DNA of 5,100 bases from an uncultured Rhodopirellula sp. (GTDB lineage Bacteria > Planctomycetota > Planctomycetia > Pirellulales > Pirellulaceae), in the NCBI GenBank assembly GCA_913061385.1, contig CAJXTM010000382.1, forward strand, positions 1-5,100, in the 5' to 3' direction. Shown here in pieces: positions 1-5,100 of this stretch; the stretch's first letter is position 1; each line of letters opens with the position of its first letter. The notes under the pieces are model-generated. The model was not told where the DNA came from and did no database searches. It worked only from the letters and a program-made list of their open reading frames with translations. The position numbers and the translations under genes were made by a program.

Positions 1-82
1 CTACGTTTTCACCAGAGAGACCATCAAGAGTTTCAACAACGAATCGGACATCCCCGGAATGTGTCTTGGCCCATCGGGTCAT
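1..82 (-). CDS. Open frame overlapping the Cys-rich gene, running off the left end (partial)
   Basis: From an ATG at 82-80 a second minus-strand frame reads MTRWAKTHSGDVRFVVET and then LDGLSGENV up to position 2 with no stop. It overlaps the last 50 nt of the 53-aa Cys-rich frame. Two readings are possible. It could be a separate downstream gene with an unusually long overlap and no visible ribosome binding site. Alternatively, only RFVVETLDGLSGENV is real and is the displaced C-terminal part of the Cys-rich protein; removing one G from the GGGG run at 54-57 would join the two frames. I do not recognise the protein. Confidence 0.3.
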   Translation of the reverse strand, partial: MTRWAKTHSGDVRFVVETLDGLSGENV

Positions 83-194
83 CAACTGGAACCGTCAGCA
101 ATTCATCACAGTGTGGACACTCGACTTCCGTGGAGCCCGTGACGGCTCCCGGAAAGCAGAGTTCGTAGTTGATGAGGTCGTCGAAGAGGGACAT
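33..194 (-). CDS. Small Cys-rich zinc-ribbon-like protein (53 aa), possibly frameshifted
   Basis: The ATG at 194-192 opens a 53-codon minus-strand frame ending in TGA (35-33). An in-frame stop lies at 215-213, so this is the only ATG start. The protein begins MSLFDDLINYELCFPG and contains ECPHCDELLTVPVDDPMGQ and then GCPIRC, giving two Cys pairs (residues 26 and 29; 49 and 53) suited to binding one zinc ion. Spacing and the 'CPxC...vD...G' pattern resemble the Cys-rich CPXCG family (about 55-65 aa), whose usual second motif is EDCxxCCxPI; here that motif is imperfect and the protein stops immediately after it. No strong Shine-Dalgarno sequence precedes the ATG (GGGGCGAGAAAGACTA). It lies 116 nt downstream of the giant gene on the same strand. 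It may be intact, or a truncated or frameshifted member. Function unknown. Confidence 0.5.
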   Translation of the reverse strand: MSLFDDLINYELCFPGAVTGSTEVECPHCDELLTVPVDDPMGQDTFRGCPIRC

Positions 195-310
195 TAGTCT
201 TTCTCGCCCCAATCACCGCCACGGAACACACGGCTTGAGGCTGGAAGGATTGTTGGCTTACGAACTTTTACGGGCCGCGTTCCGAAATCGCCAACTCTTA
301 ACTTTCAAGA

Positions 311-3300
311 CTACTCCGCGAGTAGGCTCAAAAGCGACTCATCGAGGGTCTTAAGTGACTCAGTGCCCATTGACTCGTATTCTGCATCAACCACTGGGGT
401 GCTGCTGACGTAATTGTCAGCCTCGGGTGACGGCGTGAATATTCGTGATGGGGAGTTTGGGGTTTGAGTGAGTTGCTCAGACGCTTGATTAGCAGTTGAT
501 AATGGTGCTAGATCACGACTCCATTCTTGAATTGCTGCATCGGTCAGTTCACCCTCTCCAGAACTGTTACCCGTCCGTGCTAGCTCATTGATCACGAGGA
601 GCGCGTCTAATGCTGTTCCTCGATCATCCCCATTGGTGTCGTAATAAACACCAGGCCACTCACTGAGCTCGCTTGGAGACTTCAGTTGGTTTGTATTCAG
701 ATCTACAAAGCTACCGCGTGAAAGTTCGTTGATGATGGTCAACGCGTCTAAAACTGACGTCTTTCCGTCATTATTTATGTCATGAGGGCTGACAAAGTTC
801 TTCCACCGACTGCCGGCGATGTCAATGCGATTAGCACCGTCAGTGGTCGATTGAATCAGGACATTGCCCTTCATGAATGCATGGTCGGTGAACCAAGATG
901 TTTCTGAACGAAATCCATGCTGGGGTGTCACTTGTGCTTTGAACTTCGAGCCGCGGATATTCAGGGCAGTATCATGCCAGTCGCTGATCTCAAAATTCGC
1001 TTGTTCAGATACCAAGACGTGTAATTCGTCTACCGTGTCAAAGACTGTTTCAAGGCTGATGGAGTGAGAATCAACGATCTCTTCAAGCCGAAGACCATTG
1101 TCAAACGACGGCAGTTCAATGCTATCGAATGTTCCGGTGAACTCATTCAAAGATTTGAGGATCTCAAACATTGCACCGGGACGTGGCTGATAGCCATCGA
1201 TCAGTTTGGCAACAAGTTTTCCATCAAGAAAAGCCGAGGTGTGTTCAATCTTGTCGTGACCTGAACCCGGCAAATAGCCACCCAACTCGATCTCAACGGT
1301 ATTGCGGTCACTGTAGACCAGATCACCGTTCACTGAGAGCGTGGGACTGAAACCTGGAGTGAACGTGCCATCAAGGACAACATTCGTCATCGTACCGACA
1401 CCCTTGACCGTCGCCGTAAGGGTGATGGGCTCTTCCGATGAGTTGCCCGCAATGCTGCCGTTGTTGAGCAGGATACTGGTGGTCTCACCGTTGGTTGTAT
1501 CGACCGTGCCGTAGCCTTCAAGATTGCCAGTGAAAGGAACCGTCAAACCGTGCTTAGCCAACAGTGTGCCCGTCTGGGATTCACTCCCCAGTGTGGTTAG
1601 CTCACCCAACGTCGCTCGGTTGCTGTCGTTAATCGTCACGGCATGGACGCCAGTCTCAAGTCGCCCATCGGTTCGAAAACCGTCAGAACTTTGGTAAGTA
1701 CCAATCTCAAGATTACCGGTTGCTCTGATCAACGATCCAGTAACACCGCCAAATGGCCCATCCACAATGCCTGCACCAATCAATGACTTCCCTGCGTCCA
1801 ACGCGATGGGTGCGGTGGAAGTAAGACTACCCCCTGAAAGACCAGTGTATGCCGGAAGATTAAGCGGTTGCTGAGTTGAAAAATCGAATGAATCGGTTAG
1901 CACTTCAAGGTAAGGGTCTGAAATTTCGACACGATCTAGATTGGTAACCGACAGTGCATTGGTATTCGTGAAGTCATACGTTTCAAGGAGATGCGTGAGA
2001 TCCTTGATTTCAAAGATCAGATCGCCATCGATGACTGGATCAGATGCAAGCCAACCCCAATGGTCGGTGCTTCCATCAACGATCAATCGATCGTGGGAGT
2101 TGCCGCCGGAATACTTGTAGGTTTTGGTGGATTGATTGCTTGATGAATCTATCGGTGTCAAACGCTCGAAACGTATCTGACTCGAGTTCTCCGGAGCACC
2201 GATTATGTTGACGTTCATCGGTACGAGATCAAGAGGGATGTTCAGCAGAGTCTGATCGGTCACATGGTCCTGCATGACCAATTTGTCATCGAGGTGCGCG
2301 AGCGTCACATCATGATCACGTCCAGGCGCGAGAGTGACCGCAAGAGCACCATCAGCGACGCCGCTTAGGATTGTCACGGTTGCAGTTGAAGTGCTTCCAC
2401 CGTCGTCCAATGTGTAATCAAACGTGTCAATTCCAGAGAACCAACTGCTAGGTCGCGTGTATTTCAGCGTATCTCCATCAATCGTGATAGTACCTCCGGA
2501 CGATGATGTCGACTGGGGAATAACAGCGACCGTTGCGTTTGTTTCTCCATTTCCAAGCTGGTCGTTGGATAGAAGCTCGGCTTTTGTGAAGCTAAACAAT
2601 CCTTCGGTATTAAGCTCGCTGATGAAGAAATCATCCTCAGCGGTACTTGGTGAGGATGTTACTGTAAGTGCGACAGTATCCGTGGCGACTGAAAATGCTG
2701 TCCCTGAAGTATTTACTTCCGACTGGCCATTGGAGTATCCACCGCTTCGGTCCCACGCCTTGAAAGTGAGTGCGCCAGCCAAATCACCGGAGAAATCATC
2801 TGCAGATTCAAAGTACATCCGTGTCTTCTCGTCAGCATGCAGAACTTGAGCACTAGACTCGCTGGTCAGTCCCACTATTTGCCAAGCTTGTCCGCTGTTA
2901 GTCGAGTACCACAGACTGCCCGAGGGAACATCTACTCCAATGATTGCGATCCCCGCGGGGTCACCATCGATGTCACTAAAGTTGGAGAGAGGTCCGTTCT
3001 GGTCGATCAGCGAGGAAACCAGAGTACCGGTCGCTAACGCGGGAGCACCGCTGTCCTCCACAATATCTGGCAATGCGAGAGTCGCGGCAGGATCCAGGCT
3101 AGGCGGATCGTTGACTGAATTCACGTCAAGAACAAACGTTCGCTGATTCGAGACATCATTCTCTGCATCACGAGATTCGATGACCACCTCCGTTGATCCA
3201 TGGAAGTTGGCCGCAGGGTGAGCATGAATGGTGTTGTCACCACGCAAAGCGAATGACTCGCTCTGGGAGTCCATGCCGATTGTGATGTTAAAACCTGGGT

Positions 3301-5055
3301 CAATTGAGCCGAGGTTCACGATCCTGAACTCAATCTTTGACGCATCCGAATCAATGTCACTGACGAACAGACCAAGATCTGTCCCATTGCCGTGAATAGC
3401 ATTGTCTTCTAACACCTCGAGAGGTGGCAGTGATGCCAGAACTGGCGCATCGTTGATTGTATTGACTAAAATCGCGCGAGTATAGCTTGTTGATGTGTCG
3501 TCACCCCCGCCAGTTGTACCGCCGTCATCCTGTAGCGTGATCACAATCTCGGCAGTTCCATAGGCATCGTCAGCTGGAGTGAATGTCAAAGTGCCGGAGG
3601 TATCGATTGCGGGCTGAACACTGAACAGGGTATTCTGATCATTCGTGACCGTGAACGAAAGTGTCTGCGAGATTTCATCGGCTGCACCCTCATTGATGTC
3701 AGTTGCCCAGTCGCTGACAATCTGTGCTCCTGAATCCTCATTAACGGTTTGATCACCACCAGGCACGAATGTTGGCTCGTCATTGACTGGATTGACGACG
3801 ACATCAAAGGTTCGGCTAAACGACGCGTTGTCAGCAGTGGTTGCCAGGTCATTGTCCAGACCTGCATCTTCTACGGTCACGGTGATCGTGGATGGTCCAG
3901 ATTGATCAGCGACAGGCGTGAAGGCAAGACTGCCGGTCGCATTGGCACTGGTGTAGGTAACTGTGGGGTCGGCAATCAGCCCAGTGTTATCACTGGTTGT
4001 CGTGACCCTGAGCGATTGAGACTCAAGTGGGCCAGCACCGATCCCGGCAAGGTTGATGGTCTGCTCTGCCGCATCTTCGTCAATCGTCAGATCACTGATC
4101 GCATCGAGTGTCGGATCATCGTTGACAGGAGTCACAACGACATCGAAGGTGCGACTAAAGGTGGCATTGTCCGCGGTGGTTGCCAAATCGTTGTCTAGTC
4201 CGGCGTCCTCAACCGTGACTGTGATGGTGGCTGTGCCGTGTTGATCAGCGACAGGCGCTAAATCCAACGAGCCAGTTGGGTTTGCACTGGTGTAGGTAAC
4301 GGTGGGGTCGGCAATCAGCCCAGTGTTATCACTGGTTGCTGTCACCCTGAGCGATTGAGACTCATTCGGACCAGAACCGATGCCAGCGAGATTGATGATC
4401 TGCTGCCCCGCATCTTCATCAATCGTCAGATCACTGATCGCATCGAGCGTCGGATCGTCGTTGACGGGAGTCACAACGATATCGAAGGTGCGAGTAAAGG
4501 TGGCATTGTCCGCGGTGGTAGCCAAATCATTGTCTAGTCCCGCATCTTCAACAGTAACGGTGATGGTCGCTGTGCCGTATTGATCTGCGATTGGTTTGAA
4601 GGCCAACGAGCCAGTCGGATTAGCACTGGTATAGGAGACAGTAGGGTCAGGAATTAGGCCTGTATTACCGCTAATGGCCGTGACCTTGAGAGTCTGTGCC
4701 TCATCAGCGCCTGCTGTAATACCAGCCAGATTCACCGTTTGTGCAGCAGCATCTTCATCGATGGTCAGGTTGTCGAGGGAATCTAGTGTTGGATCGTCAT
4801 TGACTGGATTGACGACGATATCAAACGTTCGACTAAACGTTGCGTTGTCAACAGTGGTTGCCAGGTCGTTATCGAGTCCGGCATCTTCGACCGTCACCGT
4901 GATGGTGGCAGTGCCGCTTTTATCAGCGACCGGGGTGAAGGCCAACGAGCCAGTTGGATTCGCACTGGTGTAGGTAACGGTAGGATCTAGGGTCAGGCCT
5001 GTGTTGTCACTGGTTGCTGTCACCCTGAGCGATTGAGACTCAAGCGGACCAGCAG
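311..5055 (-). CDS. Giant cadherin/Ig-like repeat protein with C-terminal dockerin-like domain (5'-partial)
   Basis: One uninterrupted minus-strand frame ends at TAG (313-311). It stays open past the GTG at 5023 for ten more codons (AGPLESQSLR, matching other repeat copies) until adapter sequence begins at 5056, so the true start and any signal peptide are missing. Residues below are numbered from the GTG at 5023. Residues 1-411 are nearly identical 113-aa repeats. Residues 412-521, 522-635 and 636-793 are divergent repeats, each opening with an xxNDxP motif like the cadherin linker. Residues 794-887 resemble a tandem-95 domain. Residues 888-1059 are unassigned, about 1060-1330 are passenger-like, 1413-1482 are dockerin-like, and 1483-1570 are an acidic tail. 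No catalytic motif was seen. Such proteins in Planctomycetes are usually annotated as cadherin-domain or dockerin type I proteins. I infer an extracellular calcium-dependent adhesin or matrix role. The coding call is near certain; the function is only a class-level inference. Confidence 0.93.
314..577 (-). other. Acidic Ser/Thr/Pro-rich C-terminal tail of the giant protein
   Basis: Residues 1483-1570 follow the dockerin-like domain directly. The tail is low in hydrophobic residues apart from the extreme end, rich in Glu, Asp, Ser, Thr and Pro, and finishes with SLKTLDESLLSLLAE. There is no LPxTG sorting motif, no PEP-CTERM motif with trailing hydrophobic helix, and no transmembrane stretch, so no known anchor is recognisable. 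The amphipathic last 12 or so residues could be a sorting or docking signal, but this is inference only. Confidence 0.6.
578..787 (-). other. Dockerin type I-like domain (two EF-hand-type calcium loops)
   Basis: Residues about 1413-1482 contain two duplicated loop-helix segments. The first is DINNDGKTSVLD (1415-1426) followed by ALTIINEL; it has the full D-x-N-x-D-G-(5)-D calcium loop. The second is DTNGDDRGTALD (1462-1473) followed by ALLVINEL; its position-6 glycine is replaced by aspartate. About 35 residues separate the loops. A tryptophan-containing lead-in (GSRWKNFVSPHD) precedes the first. This matches the 'W..N..-P-DVN-DG..S-LDAL-IINEL' form common at the C-terminal side of large planctomycete proteins. 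In cellulosome bacteria dockerins bind cohesins; in Planctomycetes the partner is generally unknown, and no cohesin is visible here. Confidence 0.88.
1034..1846 (-). other. Autotransporter-passenger-like beta-solenoid segment of the giant protein
   Basis: Residues about 1060-1330 are rich in Gly, Thr, Ser and short beta strands. They include SLTSTAPIALDAGKSLIGAG, a run of short strands, then LDGTFTPGFSPTLSVNGDL, IELGGYLPGSGHDKI, and a closing FDGKL-like and P-G-x-xFEIL segment (RPGAMFEILKSLNEFTGTF). The succession 'G-x-L-x-PG-x-SP-x-L-x-V-x-G', then 'E-I-x-G', then 'G-x-x-D-x-I/L', then 'P-G-x-x-F-x-I/L' is a recurring pattern in beta-helical passenger-like and PEP-CTERM-associated bacterial proteins. 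No beta-barrel translocator domain follows it, so it is not a classical type V autotransporter. Confidence 0.6.
1847..2362 (-). other. Unassigned linker region of the giant protein
   Basis: Residues 888 to about 1059 are beta-rich and match no domain I recognise with confidence. Visible features are an early short-strand segment (GALAVTLAPGRDHDVTL), a Gly/Asn stretch (YSGGNSHDRLIVDGSTDH) and a tryptophan pair (HWGWLAS). Planctomycete giant proteins often have a degenerate calcium-binding-like 'GG..D.L' region at this position, and GGNSHDRLIVDG could be a remnant of it. That comparison is from memory and is weak. Confidence 0.4.
2363..2644 (-). other. Tandem-95-like domain within the giant protein
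   Basis: Residues 794-887 begin TAEDDFFISE, continue through ELLSNDQLGNGE, and end with DTLKYTRPSSWFSGIDTFDYTLDDGG followed by a TATVTI strand (quoted here in overlapping pieces of the same segment: DTLKYTRPSSWFSG and GIDTFDYTLDDGG). The order of an acidic opening, 'LLxND', 'Y-P-x-xFxGxDxFxYxxxDG' and a closing beta strand is the usual pattern of bacterial tandem-95/VCBS-type repeats found in surface adhesins. Only one copy is present here. Confidence 0.7.
2645..3790 (-). other. Three divergent cadherin/Ig-like repeats within the giant protein
   Basis: Three domains follow the uniform array, each opening with a related linker: PVNDEPT (residues 412-521, DNA 3461-3790), TINDAPV (522-635, DNA 3119-3460) and SVNDPPS (636-793, DNA 2645-3118). 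The first keeps the TVNEDSGAQ and SGTLTFTPADDAYGTAEI features of common bacterial Ig-like repeats. The second carries DIDSDAS and a His-rich segment, HAHPAANFHG. The third is longer (158 aa), has DIDGDPAG, and contains the SLWYSTNSGQAWQ segment seen in bacterial repeats of the 'W-x-YSTDGGxTW' kind. Unlike the 113-aa units these differ from one another, so they were probably not homogenised recently. Confidence 0.8.
3791..5055 (-). repeat. Tandem 339-bp coding repeat, 3.7 copies (113-aa cadherin/Ig-like units)
   Basis: Four in-frame units are visible: partial 4808-5055, then 4469-4807, 4130-4468 and 3791-4129. Each full unit is exactly 113 codons and opens with PVNDDPTLD, followed by LTIDEDA, a central SANxTGSL segment, and the almost invariant VEDAGLDNDLATT block. 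By hand count the units at 4130-4468 and 3791-4129 differ at about 15 of 113 residues, and those at 4469-4807 and 4130-4468 at about 26. The C-terminal third of the unit is the most conserved. The ND-P opening and the Asp/Glu-rich loops resemble calcium-binding linkers of cadherin-type domains. The array is cut by the end of genomic sequence, so the copy number here is a minimum and may be affected by assembly collapse. Confidence 0.95.
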
Positions 5056-5100
5056 CTGTCTCTTATACACATCTGACGCTGCCGACGACCTCCTTACGTG
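5056..5100. other. Illumina Nextera adapter read-through (non-genomic)
   Basis: Positions 5056-5074 are CTGTCTCTTATACACATCT, the 19-bp Tn5 mosaic end used in Nextera tagmentation. Positions 5075-5088 are GACGCTGCCGACGA, the reverse complement of the Nextera Read 1 adapter tail. After one extra C (5089), positions 5090-5097 (CTCCTTAC) are the reverse complement of the common i5 index GTAAGGAG, and 5098-5100 (GTG) begin the following P5-side sequence. This order has no natural explanation. On the minus strand the adapter also supplies an in-frame stop (TAA, 5065-5063) just upstream of the real coding sequence, which makes the giant gene look as though it starts inside the window. Confidence 0.97.

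Noticed and set aside
252..295. Nested inverted repeat downstream of the giant gene (GTTGGC/GCCAAC with inner GAAC/GTTC)
   Set aside because: The stems are short, the loop is long and no U-run follows on the minus strand, so it does not qualify as an intrinsic terminator and could be chance.
1034..1846. Classical type V autotransporter
   Set aside because: The passenger-like segment is followed by a dockerin-like domain and an acidic tail, with no C-terminal beta-barrel translocator.
169..3146. Other plus-strand frames (for example 169-354, 864-1067, 1064-1264, 2424-2849, 2837-3037, 2940-3146)
   Set aside because: All but the first lie wholly inside the giant minus-strand gene. None shows recognisable domains, ribosome binding sites or protein-like composition. 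The first overlaps that gene's 3' end and the gene at 33-194 on the opposite strand.
3121..3867. Minus-strand frames at 3121-3303 and 3586-3867
   Set aside because: They are out-of-frame readings within the giant gene; the in-frame protein has clear domain structure across the same bases.
4053..4973. Plus-strand open frames at 4053-4244, 4380-4583 and 4674-4973 with similar translations
   Set aside because: They are antisense shadows of the 113-aa repeats; their similarity to each other only reflects the tandem repetition of the real minus-strand gene.
3791..5055. Regular repeats as a CRISPR array
   Set aside because: The 339-bp period is an exact multiple of three and codes continuously for a repeated protein domain; there are no short repeats with unique spacers.
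5056..5074. The mosaic end as a genuine Tn5-type transposon end
   Set aside because: It is followed directly by the synthetic Nextera Read 1 adapter and an apparent index, not by IS50 sequence.

Overview
The window looks like the end of a contig from a planctomycete, most likely a Rhodopirellula/Pirellula-like marine bacterium. The main reason is the architecture of the one large gene: cadherin/Ig-like repeats, a glycine/threonine-rich beta-solenoid-like segment, then a C-terminal dockerin-like domain with 'DxNxDGxxxxLDALxIINEL' calcium loops. That arrangement is typical of giant extracellular proteins in that phylum. No rRNA or other phylogenetic marker is present, so the assignment is an inference.

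Layout. Positions 5056-5100 are not genomic. They are Illumina Nextera adapter sequence: a 19-bp transposon mosaic end, the Read 1 adapter, and what looks like an i5 index. Genomic sequence therefore ends at 5055. Positions 311-5055 (minus strand) hold a single coding region of about 1,580 codons that is cut off at its 5' end. From N to C it has 3.7 near-identical 113-residue cadherin/Ig-like repeats (339 bp each), three more divergent repeats, one tandem-95-type domain, an unrecognised linker, a passenger-like beta-rich segment, a dockerin-like domain, and an acidic Ser/Thr-rich tail with no membrane anchor. Positions 195-310 are a short intergenic gap with no convincing terminator. Positions 1-194 (minus strand) hold a 53-residue Cys-rich zinc-ribbon-like reading frame. 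It overlaps a second open frame that runs off the left end; the two may be overlapping genes or one gene broken by a frameshift.

The large protein is best read as a secreted or surface adhesin/matrix protein. The genes share a strand, but nothing visible ties the small Cys-rich gene to the large one functionally. I found no RNA gene, CRISPR array, insertion sequence or convincing new system. The points most worth attention are the adapter contamination, the contig break inside a nearly identical repeat array, the mosaic three-unit relationship between repeats, and the possible frameshift at 33-82.
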